From positions 1 to 64,000 of the forward strand of contig BDTR01000051.1 in assembly GCA_002897775.1 (NCBI GenBank): a stretch of 64,000 bases of DNA. Direction: 5' to 3'. Below, piece after piece: positions 53,325-62,567 of this stretch. The stretch is from a bacterium BMS3Bbin08 (lineage in GTDB: Bacteria; Nitrospirota; Thermodesulfovibrionia; UBA6902; BMS3Bbin08). Positions within the stretch are counted from its first letter, which is position 1. Each line of letters begins with the position of its first letter. The translations under genes were made by a program, and so were the position numbers. The notes beneath the pieces were generated by a model. That model saw only the letters and a list, made by a program, of their open reading frames with translations, was not told the DNA's origin and did not search any database.

Positions 53325-55408
53325 GAAACAGGACTTCCGGGCTCTTAAAGATAAAACGTGATTCCCTTGCAGCCGGAAAAATGTATGGCCGCACCGTCTT
53401 TACTGTTTTCTGTTCTGTTCTGCTTTGTTTTCTGTTTATCTCTCCGGCGGCATCAGCGGAAGACCTTCTGAACATCTCGGCTGACAATTTGGAGCATGAT
53501 CCGGACAAGAACGCGTACACCGCGTCAGGGTCAGTCAGGATCACTTATGGAGAAACAACCTTGAGTGCCGATAAGATACTTTTCTACGAGTCCACCTCAG
53601 ACGCGGTTGCCACCGGCAATGTAGTTTATGAAGACGAAGAGGTTATCATAAAAGCTGAGGTGGTGGAATTAAACCTGGAAACCAAGCTCGGCACGATCTA
53701 TAGCTGCGATATCTTCTACAAGAAGCTTAATTATCACATAAACGGCATAGACAGGCTGGATAAACTCGGCGAAACGACCTATCACCTTGACCGGGCGGAG
53801 GCCACAACATGCAACGCCGAACCTCCTGAATGGCATTTCAGGGCCGAGGACATTGACATACATCTTAATGAAAATATAAAAGCAAAAAAAGCAGTCTTTT
53901 ACATCAAAAAAGTTCCGGTGCTCTGGAGCCCTTATTTTTACGCGCCTCTTCTTAAAGATCGGCAGACCGGTTTTCTTACGCCCAGCGCTGGATACAGTTC
54001 TACAAAAGGCTTTACATTCAAACAGGGATTTTTCTGGGCCATACAGGACAATATGGACGCTGCTTTTTACGGAGATTATTATAGCGACAAGGGTTTTGGT
54101 GAGGGGCTTGATTTCCGTTATATGGCAGATTCCGAAACCAATGGGGAATTATGGGTATATCACCTCAGAGACTCTGAAGAAGGCAGAAATTTCTCCGAAC
54201 TCAAGTCATATCACAATCAGAAACTGCCTTACGGCATGAACGGTTACTTGAAAATGCATCTCGTGAATGAGTTCGACTATTACAGTGTCCTTAAATCAAC
54301 GTCCTCCGGCAGAGTTGGCCTGTCCGCGTGGGGAGAATCCGATCCTGCAGGACTCAAACAGGAAGAGCGGCTTCAGAAATACCTTGAATCCAACCTGCAA
54401 GTATCAAAACCTTTTCCCTGGGGAAGGACATATTTACTCGGCCGGTACAGGCAGAGTATTGAAGGAAGTTCGCGCGGGATCCCGCAAACTCTGCCTGAGT
54501 TAGGCCTTATTGTCAATACAGGAAGCGTGGGTGCTGTATCATTTGATATGGCGGTTACAGGTACAAACTTCTGGAGAAAGAACGAACAGCGAGGGCAGAG
54601 GCTCGACGTCTATCCCAATTTCTACCTGAGTCTGGGAAGAACGGTGAACTTCACACAGAAAGTCGGACTGAGAGAGACCCTCTATGTGCTTGACGGGCCG
54701 GCACGAACCACGAGCAGGGAGATCTTTGATCTCAGGTCTATTCTAACGACCCGGTTTCTAAAAAAATATCCTTCGCTTATCCATACCATTGAGCCAACCG
54801 TCGAGTATATATATATTCCGCACGTGGACCGCAGCAATATTCCCATGTTCGATTCGACAGACTCAATGCCCAGGACGAGCGGCATTGTTTACTCTTTGAC
54901 TAACAGGCTCTCGGGTTCTTTTTGGGGAAAGTCGGAAGCCAGGCTAAGACTTTCACAGAGTTACAGCCTGCGCGACATAGAAAAACCCTACTCGCCTGTT
55001 CTGATCGAAAGCAATTTGGTAAACAGAAACCTGAATTTCAGCGTAAACGCGTTCTATGACGTATACGTAAAGAACATTACAGACACGATTGCCTCGGTGC
55101 GCCTGACAGGACAACAGGGATTTATCGGTATCGGGAAAAACTTCAGACGTTCAACTAATCTTGACCAGTATTCTGTCGAAGCAGGCGTAAAGAGGCTGTT
55201 CGAAATATTCAACTCGCCTCTTCCCGTAAGCCTTTATACCAAATTGTGGTATGACGTTGAGGATCACACCGTCCAGGAACTGAATGTAACATCAACTTAT
55301 ACAAAACAGTGCTGGGGACTGACCGTTTCTTTTACGCAAAAACCCGACGAGTACCAGGTTATGTTCGGCGTCGAGTTTAAAGGGTTTGGTTCTTTGAAAA
55401 TAGGATAA
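53321..55408 (+). CDS. lptD: LPS-assembly protein LptD
   Basis: 695 aa, a little shorter than in E. coli. Signal peptide with cut near residue 47 (SPAASAED), OstA-like N-terminal jellyroll (about 50-160) with ISADNLEHD, then the outer-membrane barrel with many aromatic-rich strands. Inserts LPS into the outer leaflet. Its presence shows an LPS-bearing outer membrane. Translationally coupled to folC. Confidence 0.9.
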   Translation: MRNRTSGLLKIKRDSLAAGKMYGRTVFTVFCSVLLCFLFISPAASAEDLLNISADNLEHDPDKNAYTASGSVRITYGETTLSADKILFYESTSDAVATGNVVYEDEEVIIKAEVVELNLETKLGTIYSCDIFYKKLNYHINGIDRLDKLGETTYHLDRAEATTCNAEPPEWHFRAEDIDIHLNENIKAKKAVFYIKKVPVLWSPYFYAPLLKDRQTGFLTPSAGYSSTKGFTFKQGFFWAIQDNMDAAFYGDYYSDKGFGEGLDFRYMADSETNGELWVYHLRDSEEGRNFSELKSYHNQKLPYGMNGYLKMHLVNEFDYYSVLKSTSSGRVGLSAWGESDPAGLKQEERLQKYLESNLQVSKPFPWGRTYLLGRYRQSIEGSSRGIPQTLPELGLIVNTGSVGAVSFDMAVTGTNFWRKNEQRGQRLDVYPNFYLSLGRTVNFTQKVGLRETLYVLDGPARTTSREIFDLRSILTTRFLKKYPSLIHTIEPTVEYIYIPHVDRSNIPMFDSTDSMPRTSGIVYSLTNRLSGSFWGKSEARLRLSQSYSLRDIEKPYSPVLIESNLVNRNLNFSVNAFYDVYVKNITDTIASVRLTGQQGFIGIGKNFRRSTNLDQYSVEAGVKRLFEIFNSPLPVSLYTKLWYDVEDHTVQELNVTSTYTKQCWGLTVSFTQKPDEYQVMFGVEFKGFGSLKIG

Positions 55409-55413
55409 ATTAT

Positions 55414-55500
55414 AAATTAGTGATCACCCTCCAGGCAAGCACAATGTAAGGATTTGTTTACTTTTGTATTCGCTCGTATTCACTCGCTTAGCATTCATCT
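55414..55500. repeat. repeat family B, copy 3
   Basis: AATTAGTGATCACCCTCC, then GGCAAGCACAATGTAAGGATTTG and ATTCGCTC words, starting 6 bp after lptD. It lacks the inner arm present in copies 1 and 2. Confidence 0.7.
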
Positions 55501-55574
55501 GATTCCACCGATTAAAAAGACGATTACACAGATAACAAAAAAATCTGTGGTATCCTGACGTTCCATCTGTGTCA

Positions 55575-56354
55575 TCAAGAATCACTGTTACGGGATTCTT
55601 TCTTGGCTTCTTCCCAGAAAATATCCATCTCTTCAAGGGTCATATCAGAAAGTTTCCTGCCCCGCTCCGACGCCCTCATTTCCATATGCCTGAAGCGGTG
55701 AATAAATTTGCTTATGGTCTTTCTCAATGCATCCTCAGGGTTAACACCCACAAAATTTGAAACCCTGACAAGAACGAAAAATATATCGCCCAGTTCTTCT
55801 TCTATTGCTTCCGGCTCTTTTTTATCGAGTGCCTGCCTGAACTCACTGAGCTCTTCATCAAGTTTTTTAAACACATCTTCGATCTTTGCCCAGTCAAAGC
55901 CGACCCTTGAGGCCTTGTCCTGAAGCCGGTGCGCCCTCAGCAGGGCCGGAAGTGTTCCGGGCACTCCCTCAAGAACCGAGTCCCTGTTCTTTCCCTCCTG
56001 TTTCTTGTGTTCATCCCAGCGTTTTAACAGCTCCTCTGTTGTTTCCAGTTTGTCATTGCCAAACACATGAGCATGCCTGCTGATCATCTTTTTGCTGATC
56101 GTGTCAATAACATCATTCATATCAAACTGGCCCATTTCCTTTGAGATCTGGCAGTGAAAAACTATTTGAAAGAGAAGGTCCCCCAGTTCTTCCCTGACCT
56201 TATCCGGATCACCTTCATCAAGGGCCTCAAGCAGTTCATACAGTTCTTCCACAAGAAAAGGCTTGAGAGAATCCCTGGACTGCTCTCTATCCCATGGACA
56301 GCCCTGAGGCCCCCTGAGCGCCTCCATAATGCGGATCAGATCGTCAATGGCCAT
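55575..56354 (-). CDS. mazG: nucleoside triphosphate pyrophosphohydrolase MazG
   Basis: 259 aa with two MazG domains. The first has PWDREQSRDSLKPFL and EELYELLEAL...EELGDLLFQ (about residues 19-70), the second EELGDIFFVLVRVSNF (about 185-200). Hydrolyses NTPs to NMP and diphosphate for nucleotide-pool cleaning. Convergent with lptD. Confidence 0.95.
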   Translation of the reverse strand: MAIDDLIRIMEALRGPQGCPWDREQSRDSLKPFLVEELYELLEALDEGDPDKVREELGDLLFQIVFHCQISKEMGQFDMNDVIDTISKKMISRHAHVFGNDKLETTEELLKRWDEHKKQEGKNRDSVLEGVPGTLPALLRAHRLQDKASRVGFDWAKIEDVFKKLDEELSEFRQALDKKEPEAIEEELGDIFFVLVRVSNFVGVNPEDALRKTISKFIHRFRHMEMRASERGRKLSDMTLEEMDIFWEEAKKESRNSDS

Positions 56355-56518
56355 AGTAAGAGTATATCAGATTCCCCTGACAAGATGACCTCGCGGACAA
56401 TAAAGATACGACAGCGCTAAAAGAGGTCCATTTACATGAAAAAAATAATCTGTGTTATCATTATTATGTAAAACTATTCAATAAATTATAATGACTGCAT
56501 ACCGGGAGGTTGATAAGA

Positions 56519-57088
56519 ATGCGGCGAACAGTTTCCTATTTTGAAAAAGCGGGCCCTGAAAACACGCAGCAGTGCCTTGATATCGTGAGAGCCACTGTCA
56601 AAGAGCTCAATTATAAACACATAGTTGTTGCTTCCACTACGGGCGGCACAGGCAAGATGTTCGCGGAAGCTTTCGCGAAAGAAAAAGTTAAACTGGTGGT
56701 CGTAACACACTCCTTCGGATTTGCTGGCCCTAACAAGATCGAGATGTCCGAAGCGGCCAGAAAAGAGATCGAGGCCCTGGGCGCGGCAGTTTACACGGGC
56801 ACAATGATAACACACAGCCTTGAGACCGCATTATCCGCAAAATTCAGCGGAGTGTACCCTTCCCTGCTTGTAGCGCAGTCCCTGCGCAGATTTGGTGAAG
56901 GCCCGAAAGTATGCTGCGAGATGGTGATGATGGCGGCGGACGCGGGACTTATTCCTGAGGGGGAAGAGGTCATCGCAGTGGCAGGCACCGGCAGGGGCGC
57001 GGATACGGTCATGATCATACGGGCTGTTCCGTCAAAAAGATTTCTTGATCTTCGTGTGCTTGAGATCCTCGCAAAGGCAAGGGGGTAG
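56519..57088 (+). CDS. stand-alone pyruvate kinase C-terminal-like domain protein
   Basis: 189 aa from the ATG at 56519 with GGAGG 9 bases upstream (a TTG at 56510 is also possible). The whole protein matches the regulatory C-terminal domain of pyruvate kinase: HIVVASTTGGTGKMFAEAF, LVVVTHSFGF and VAGTGRGADTVMIIRA. No catalytic barrel. Such single-domain proteins are widespread in anaerobes; function unknown. Confidence 0.85.
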   Translation: MRRTVSYFEKAGPENTQQCLDIVRATVKELNYKHIVVASTTGGTGKMFAEAFAKEKVKLVVVTHSFGFAGPNKIEMSEAARKEIEALGAAVYTGTMITHSLETALSAKFSGVYPSLLVAQSLRRFGEGPKVCCEMVMMAADAGLIPEGEEVIAVAGTGRGADTVMIIRAVPSKRFLDLRVLEILAKARG

Positions 57089-57125
57089 CCGCAAAACAGC
57101 CTTGATACCCTGCGTATATTGCGGA

Positions 57126-57134
57126 TGCTATAAT
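57126..57134 (+). promoter_or_regulatory. extended -10 promoter of hpt
   Basis: TGCTATAAT, a perfect -10 with the TG extension, 30 bp before the hpt start. No -35 at 17 bp; TTGATA lies 21 bp away. Confidence 0.5.
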
Positions 57135-57163
57135 TTAATGGTATATATTCAATATAGGAGAGT

Positions 57164-57688
57164 ATGATGATAACCGGCAAACCGCTTTATACGGTCGAAC
57201 AGATCCAGCAAAGGGTAAAAGAGATGGCAGGGCAAATATCAAAGGATTATGAAGGCGAGGAGCTTTTGTCGGTTGGAATATTAAGAGGCTCGTTTATGTT
57301 TTTTTCGGACATTGTTAAGTTGATCCGGGTACCCATGAACATAGACTTTCTGATCGCATCAAGTTACGTTAAGACGCACAGCACCGGCAAGATCAAACTC
57401 CACGCGGATATAAGGGAAGACATCAAGGGCAGGCACGTACTGCTTATCGAGGACATTGTTGATACGGGTCTTACACTCGCGTACATCAGGGAAATGCTTC
57501 TCGCGAGAAAACCCGCTTCCCTGAAAATATGCACATTTCTTGATAAAAAGAGTCGACGGGAAGTCGACGTCCCTCTGGATTACGTCGGCTTCGAAATACC
57601 GAACAAATATGTTGTAGGTTACGGTTTGGACTGCGAGAATAAGTTCAGGAACCTTCCTTACATAGTGGTCTTTAAGAAAAGCAGTTAA
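57164..57688 (+). CDS. hpt: hypoxanthine phosphoribosyltransferase
   Basis: 174 aa. PRPP-binding loop LLIEDIVDTGLTL (about residues 92-104), substrate loop SSYVKTHSTG and a C-terminal VVGYGLDCENKFRNLPYI motif typical of Hpt. Purine salvage. GGAG ribosome site near the two adjacent ATGs. Confidence 0.95.
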   Translation: MMITGKPLYTVEQIQQRVKEMAGQISKDYEGEELLSVGILRGSFMFFSDIVKLIRVPMNIDFLIASSYVKTHSTGKIKLHADIREDIKGRHVLLIEDIVDTGLTLAYIREMLLARKPASLKICTFLDKKSRREVDVPLDYVGFEIPNKYVVGYGLDCENKFRNLPYIVVFKKSS

Positions 57689-57788
57689 ATGTTTTCAGGA
57701 TAGAGGATCGCGCCAGGCCCAAGCCACTGGCAGTTGTTGACAAAATATATTATAATGTAGCTCTTTTGGATTCTGGAGCGAAGATACG

Positions 57789-58139
57789 ATGGCAAAAAAA
57801 TTACTACCAAGAATGTTCGACCGGTTCAAGGCCGGAGATAAGTGCAAGGCAAAGCTCCTGCTTGCCGATGACGTAAAGATACGGGATATAAGCGTGGGCG
57901 GTATCCTGCTGGAGACCACAAAACGACTAAACATTAACAGCAGGTACAAGATCCAGATAGACGGGAAACTCGGGAACGAAAAAATAATGCCTTTAGGCAT
58001 AGTTGTCAGGGAGTCTATGAAGGGCACCGTGAAAAAAAAGTTCGACAACGTGCCTGTCTATCACGTAGCCCTGAAATTTGTCGCGCTGACCACGGAAGAA
58101 GAGGCCTTTTTGAATAAACTTATCAGCGAGCTCAAGTAA
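57789..58139 (+). CDS. PilZ domain protein (116 aa)
   Basis: The second PilZ motif DISVGGILLET is clear (about residues 37-47), but the N-terminal RxxxR is absent, so c-di-GMP binding may be weak or lost. A beta-barrel pattern follows to the end. Transcribed with the LsrF-family gene 40 bp downstream. Confidence 0.75.
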   Translation: MAKKLLPRMFDRFKAGDKCKAKLLLADDVKIRDISVGGILLETTKRLNINSRYKIQIDGKLGNEKIMPLGIVVRESMKGTVKKKFDNVPVYHVALKFVALTTEEEAFLNKLISELK

Positions 58140-58179
58140 CCTCTCATATCGACAAAAAGTACAGCCCGGAGGATAAATT

Positions 58180-58959
58180 ATGGATTTTGGGATGAAGAAC
58201 AGGTTGTCGCGGATCATTAAACCGAAAACAGGCAAAACAGTCATGCTCGCTGTTGACCATGGATACTTTCAGGGTCCTACCACAGGTTTAAGGGACATAA
58301 AAAAAACCATCTCGCCGCTGGTTTCCCACGCAGACTGCCTGTTTATAACAAGGGGCATGCTGAGAACCTCTATCAATCCAGGGACCGAAACCGCAATATG
58401 TCTAAGGGTCTCAGGCGGACCGAGCATACTTGGTGAGTTATCCAATGAGGATATAACCACATCCATGGAGGAGGCTTTAAGACTCAATGCGTCAGGCGTC
58501 GGGATGTCTATCTTTGTCGGCCAGGAAAATGAGGACCGAACAATATCAAACCTCGGCAGGCTTGTGAACATTGCGGAAAGATACAACATGCCTGTGCTGG
58601 CCATAACCGCTATAGGCAGGGACATGGCAAGAGACGCGCGTTACCTGGGGCTTGCCTGCAGAATAGCCGCGGAGACAGGAGCTCGCATGGTAAAGACCTA
58701 CTATTGCGAAGACTTTTACAAAGTAGTTGAAGGCTGTCCTGTTCCTGTTGTTATGGCAGGCGGCAAAAAAATACCTGAAAAAGAGGCCCTTCAAATGACG
58801 GCAAACGCTGTTAAGGAAGGGGCGTCCGGAGTTGATATGGGCAGAAACATTTTCCAGAGCGATAGTCCAATTGGAATGATAAAGGCCATAAAAGCTGTTG
58901 TTCACAGAGGCGCGTCTGTAGACGAAGCGTATGAGATATACAACAAAAGCAAAAAATAA
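58180..58959 (+). CDS. LsrF/DhnA-family class I aldolase or thiolase
   Basis: 259 aa TIM barrel. Schiff-base Lys in ARMVKTYYCEDF (about residue 169), VDHGYFQGP at the N-terminus, MAGGKKIPEKEAL near 190 and GASGVDMGRNIFQS. The family includes LsrF (AI-2 breakdown), archaeal-type fructose-bisphosphate aldolase and ADH synthase. No other lsr gene is in the window, so the substrate is not certain. Good GGAGG ribosome site. Confidence 0.85.
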   Translation: MDFGMKNRLSRIIKPKTGKTVMLAVDHGYFQGPTTGLRDIKKTISPLVSHADCLFITRGMLRTSINPGTETAICLRVSGGPSILGELSNEDITTSMEEALRLNASGVGMSIFVGQENEDRTISNLGRLVNIAERYNMPVLAITAIGRDMARDARYLGLACRIAAETGARMVKTYYCEDFYKVVEGCPVPVVMAGGKKIPEKEALQMTANAVKEGASGVDMGRNIFQSDSPIGMIKAIKAVVHRGASVDEAYEIYNKSKK

Positions 58960-59012
58960 ATCGAAAAACCACTTGCTACTCGCTACTTGCTACTTGCTAC
59001 TTCCTCATTAGA

Positions 59013-60041
59013 ATGAAAGTCGCTGTTTACTATAGTAATGATGATATAAGGATGGAGGACCGCCAAAAGCCCGCGATATCCAGCGGAGAGATCCTGATAG
59101 AAATGAAGGCGTCAGGTATCTGCGGAACTGACGTGATGCAGTGGTACAGGATAAAAAAGTCTCCGCGCGTCCTGGGACATGAGATGGCCGGCGTGGTTGC
59201 TGCAGTTGGGAGCGGAGTGAAGGATTTCAAAAAAGGCGACCGGGTCTTTGTATCTCATCATGTACCATGCTATAACTGCAGCCACTGTGCCAGCGGCAAT
59301 TACACTGCCTGTGAATCCCTTCATTCTGGCAATTACGACCCCGGAGGCTTCTCTGAGTTCATAAGAGTTCCTGAACAGAACGTCAGGCACGGGACCCTGC
59401 TTCTGCCGGAGACAGTGAGTTTTGAGGAAGCGACCATGATCGAACCCCTTGGCTGCGCAGTCGCGGCGCAGAAACAGGCAGGACTCAGCAAAGGACAGTC
59501 TGTCTTAATAATAGGCTCCGGTATCTCGGGTCTCCTGCATATTCAGATGGCAAAGATAAAAGGCGCCACGGTCATAGCTACTGATATAAACGAATACAGG
59601 CTGAGAAAGGCCGCTGAATTTGGCGCTGATCTTGTCATCAATGCCGACAGTTATTCTGCTGAAAAACTAAAACGGGCGAATAATAACAGGCTCGCGGACA
59701 TCGTTATCGTTTGCGCGGCCGCGAATAAGGCTGTCAGCGATGCTATCTCATCTGTTGACAGAAAGGGGACCATTCTTTTTTTTGCCGTGCCTGAAACTGA
59801 CATGACTTTTCCCTCCGTACAGTTCTGGAGGGATGAGATAACCGTTATGTTCTCGTACGGAGCAGCCCCGGAAGACCTTTATGAAGCTCTCGGCCTGATC
59901 AAAGGAGGTAATGTTGATATGAGTAAGATGATAACGCACAAACTGCCGCTGTCTGACATTCAGCAGGGGTTCAGGCTTGTCTCTGACGCCGGAAGCTCTC
60001 TCAAGGCCGTACTTGTCCCTGATACGGCGGTCAGAGCTTGA
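59013..60041 (+). CDS. zinc-dependent alcohol/polyol dehydrogenase (MDR family)
   Basis: 342 aa. Catalytic zinc ligands in GICGTD (Cys about 38) and GHEMAGVV (His about 56), structural zinc cysteines in CYNCSHCASGNYTAC, Rossmann motif IGSGISGLLH near 168. Sorbitol/threonine dehydrogenase-like; possible L-threonine or polyol oxidation. Follows the LsrF gene after a repeat-like 53-bp spacer. Confidence 0.85.
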   Translation: MKVAVYYSNDDIRMEDRQKPAISSGEILIEMKASGICGTDVMQWYRIKKSPRVLGHEMAGVVAAVGSGVKDFKKGDRVFVSHHVPCYNCSHCASGNYTACESLHSGNYDPGGFSEFIRVPEQNVRHGTLLLPETVSFEEATMIEPLGCAVAAQKQAGLSKGQSVLIIGSGISGLLHIQMAKIKGATVIATDINEYRLRKAAEFGADLVINADSYSAEKLKRANNNRLADIVIVCAAANKAVSDAISSVDRKGTILFFAVPETDMTFPSVQFWRDEITVMFSYGAAPEDLYEALGLIKGGNVDMSKMITHKLPLSDIQQGFRLVSDAGSSLKAVLVPDTAVRA

Positions 60042-60088
60042 TTTTCTTTTATTTTTTGGTATATTTTATTTAAGTAAGAGAGAGAGAT

Positions 60089-60487
60089 TTGGAACGAAGG
60101 CGTTCTTTCAGAGTGCCTGTCAGTATTGAAGCCGAACTTTATATCGGCGGCAAACATTATGAAGGGGTCATAGAGAACCTTTCAGCAGAGGGGTTTCATT
60201 TCAGCGCGGTCCCTTCAAAAATGCCGTCCGACCTTTATCCGGGCGATGAGGTCGAACTGGCGTTTAACCTTCCTTCTGAAGAGACGCTTATCCTGCAATG
60301 CAATGTGAAGTGGGCTGAAAAAACAAGGCCTGAAAGCACACCCGGCACCCTGGGGCTTGAGATCACTGAAAGATCCTTTGAATACGATGACTTCTACATG
60401 AACACTTACAGCAACTATATGGGGATAATTCAAAAAGACGGGAAGGATGTTCGGTCAATACTGAAACTGTTCCTTATTTCTTCCTGA
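60089..60487 (+). CDS. PilZ domain protein (132 aa)
   Basis: TTG start. RRSFR at the N-terminus (RxxxR-type) and NLSAEGFHF as the second motif, so it should bind c-di-GMP. Single domain. Its 3' end overlaps the tusA-like gene on the other strand by 14 bp. Confidence 0.8.
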   Translation: MERRRSFRVPVSIEAELYIGGKHYEGVIENLSAEGFHFSAVPSKMPSDLYPGDEVELAFNLPSEETLILQCNVKWAEKTRPESTPGTLGLEITERSFEYDDFYMNTYSNYMGIIQKDGKDVRSILKLFLISS

Positions 60488-60710
60488 TATAATAACGAAT
60501 CTCTTCCCCGGCTTCGTCAAGCTCCAATAATTCGTCTCCGCTGTGTTTCAGGTACGCGGCAAAGGTCGACTTGGTAGTTATATCATCGGCAACTATTTCA
60601 AGGACCTCGCCTGAATGCATATTTCTTAACGACTGCCTTACCTTGACAAGCGGCATGGGGCATTTCAGACCCCTTACATCGAGTACTTTATCAGGCTTTA
60701 TATCAGCCAT
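60474..60710 (-). CDS. TusA-family sulfurtransferase
   Basis: 78 aa from ATG 60710, which has AAGGAG 6 bases upstream. TusA pattern: DVRGLKCPMPLVKVRQSL with the active Cys in CPMP (about residue 17). Carries persulfide sulfur for tRNA thiolation or sulfur metabolism. The open frame runs further upstream but without family match. Confidence 0.9.
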   Translation of the reverse strand: MADIKPDKVLDVRGLKCPMPLVKVRQSLRNMHSGEVLEIVADDITTKSTFAAYLKHSGDELLELDEAGEEIRYYIRKK

Positions 60711-60903
60711 ACCTGTCTCCTTATCAACTCTCCTTATCAACGCTAATAAACCGGAGGGAATTGTAAATTCTACCTTATCAAAATAAAATTTTACATACAA
60801 ATAAATTAATAACATTATAAACTATATTATATGCTTTGGATAGTACGCTCTGAAGGATTATTGTGTATTATTCAGCAGATCCACACACACGCAAATGGCG
60901 GGC

Positions 60904-61542
60904 TTACGTCTTTTCCCAGACGTATACTTCGCATCCATCCACGATCTTGGATGCGGGTACAAAACCTTCGCTGTCCTGCATAGGTTCAAAAGCGGGCTTT
61001 GATATGTAGATATTGTTGGGGGGGGCATATTTTTGCATGTGGCCGGCGATGTCTATCACGCGGTCGCTGATCTCTTCCAGCGGTATTGACTCGTCAAAGT
61101 ATACATGACCGGAGTTGATCCCGCACCTGACCCGGAAATCCAGTCTCATTGACTTGACATCCCGATTAAATGCTTCCAGCCCGGTTATAACCTTCTGCGC
61201 TGTTCGCACGGCCCCCTCCACAGAAGCAAAGCATATCATGACGCCATCCGGGGTCCACGCTGATTTAAGCGCGCCGTTCGCCTTCATTTTGTCTTCAACG
61301 AATTTCTTGTACTCGATAAAGTCAAGCTCAATGATCGCTTTCTCCTCTCCCTGCTTCATATCGGTCGAACCCACCACATCAATGGCAAGAAAGGCAAGGT
61401 CCTTTCCCATTGTGTCCAGCTTTTTCTTTGTTTGCGCGAAAAGCTTCAGCAGTTCGTCACGTCCCTGCTTGTTCGAGGTTTTAAGATTATCAAGTTTTTC
61501 CCGTATCGGGGCAAGAACCTTCGCGTTCTCAGGCAGGCGCAT
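60904..61542 (-). CDS. class III nucleotidyl cyclase-like protein with altered active site
   Basis: 212 aa. The cyclase fold is seen from about residue 47: FLAIDVVGST with the first metal Asp, TPDGVMICFAS with the second, and RVRCGINSGHVYF. Where cyclases have VNxAARL (transition-state Asn and Arg) this protein has IDIAGHM, so catalysis may be lost or changed. No membrane segment; the N-terminal 45 residues are helical. Upstream of the ATG lies a run of seven G/C that could hide a frameshift. Confidence 0.7.
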   Translation of the reverse strand: MRLPENAKVLAPIREKLDNLKTSNKQGRDELLKLFAQTKKKLDTMGKDLAFLAIDVVGSTDMKQGEEKAIIELDFIEYKKFVEDKMKANGALKSAWTPDGVMICFASVEGAVRTAQKVITGLEAFNRDVKSMRLDFRVRCGINSGHVYFDESIPLEEISDRVIDIAGHMQKYAPPNNIYISKPAFEPMQDSEGFVPASKIVDGCEVYVWEKT

Positions 61543-61752
61543 GGATGCCCGATCGCAGGGGGGGCATTTTCATCTATGCTTCAGATGCATAATAACTGGT
61601 ATCAATTAAGAATGAGTATTTTCTAGTTACGCTAAAAGCAAAAAAGATGCTTTATAAAATTATTAATATTTTTAAGTGGCTAAAATAAATATTATGTGAT
61701 AAATAAATTAACTATATGGGAATGATAACAGGAAAGGTACGATCTATAGTAA

Positions 61753-62088
61753 ATGAGAACCAAACAAAAAAAGAAACAAAAGCCGGCAAAAAAAACAGGC
61801 ATTAAAAAACAGCTTAAAACCGATCCTCCCTCATGCAGGGTTACCTTTACAATGCCCAGAGAAGCAGCGCAGGACGCCAGAGAGGTAGTGGTCGTCGGGG
61901 ATTTCAATAAGTGGAACATAAACACAACACCGATGAAAAAACAGAAAAACGGCGATTTCGAGGTTACGGTCGAACTGCCGTGCAATACAGAATACAGCTT
62001 CAAGTACCTCATCAATCCTCATGACTGGCCAAATCCCGCATGTTCCAGCGGGAAATGTATTCCTGATTCTTTTATATGTGAGGATTGA
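61753..62088 (+). CDS. CBM48/AMPK-type glycogen-binding protein
   Basis: 111 aa. A basic N-terminal 25 residues is followed by a CBM48 domain (VVVVGDFNKWN near residues 46-56, FKYLINPHDWPNPACSSGKC). CBM48 binds alpha-glucans such as glycogen; stand-alone proteins may target enzymes to glycogen. No partner enzyme next to it. Confidence 0.85.
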   Translation: MRTKQKKKQKPAKKTGIKKQLKTDPPSCRVTFTMPREAAQDAREVVVVGDFNKWNINTTPMKKQKNGDFEVTVELPCNTEYSFKYLINPHDWPNPACSSGKCIPDSFICED

Positions 62089-62141
62089 GTGAGGCGGTTC
62101 AAGCTCGGGCCCAGGCCTCGAAACTTCTAATTTCACCTATC

Positions 62142-62462
62142 TCACGCGGGCATTTTTGTCGCGCTTCTGAGACCACCCACGAAATCCAGATAGTTTTGCC
62201 GCGGATCCAAAATTTCAACGCCCAGGCCGCTGTAAGAGTTGCGTGACAGTCCAAAGCTTCTTATACAGGCAGAGACCCTTAAAATATCTTTTTCCAGGGG
62301 GATAATTATCCTTAGCCGCGGTTTCATCGGGAAGCTGACCCTCGTACGGATAAACATGCCTTTTTCCGTAAGGTTCGTTATAGTTCCAAAATGCTCTGTT
62401 ATGCCGTTGAAATACTTTACCTGTATATTGACAGGTATTCTCTCAAACTCCCTCTGAAACAT
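62142..62462 (-). CDS. PilZ domain protein (106 aa)
   Basis: REFER at the N-terminus (RxxxR) and NLTEKGMFIRT as second motif. GGAGG before the ATG. Transcribed away from the cyclic-nucleotide-binding gene, sharing the regulatory gap 62463-62567. Confidence 0.8.
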   Translation of the reverse strand: MFQREFERIPVNIQVKYFNGITEHFGTITNLTEKGMFIRTRVSFPMKPRLRIIIPLEKDILRVSACIRSFGLSRNSYSGLGVEILDPRQNYLDFVGGLRSATKMPA

Positions 62463-62478
62463 AACCCACCTCCTGGTC

Positions 62479-62492
62479 AGATATTAATATCT
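62479..62492. promoter_or_regulatory. 14-bp perfect palindrome, possible operator
   Basis: AGATATTAATATCT lies 17 bp upstream of the PilZ start codon in the divergent gap. It may be an operator or part of a -10 region. Confidence 0.35.
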
Positions 62493-62522
62493 AACAGATT
62501 AACGCATAGATACAGGAACTGA

Positions 62523-62538
62523 TGTGATACGCGTCACA
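62523..62538. promoter_or_regulatory. perfect CRP-type site
   Basis: TGTGATACGCGTCACA equals TGTGA-N6-TCACA. TATACT at 62545-62550 is a likely -10 for the downstream gene, so the site would cover the -35/-10 spacer, a repressor-like position for the plus-strand gene and an upstream one for the PilZ gene. Confidence 0.6.
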
Positions 62539-62567
62539 ATTTGATATACTTAGGGGGATAAATACCC

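Noticed and set aside
57737-57756. Promoter TTGACA/TATAAT before the PilZ gene at 57789
   Set aside because: The two elements are only 8 bp apart, so they cannot act as one promoter.
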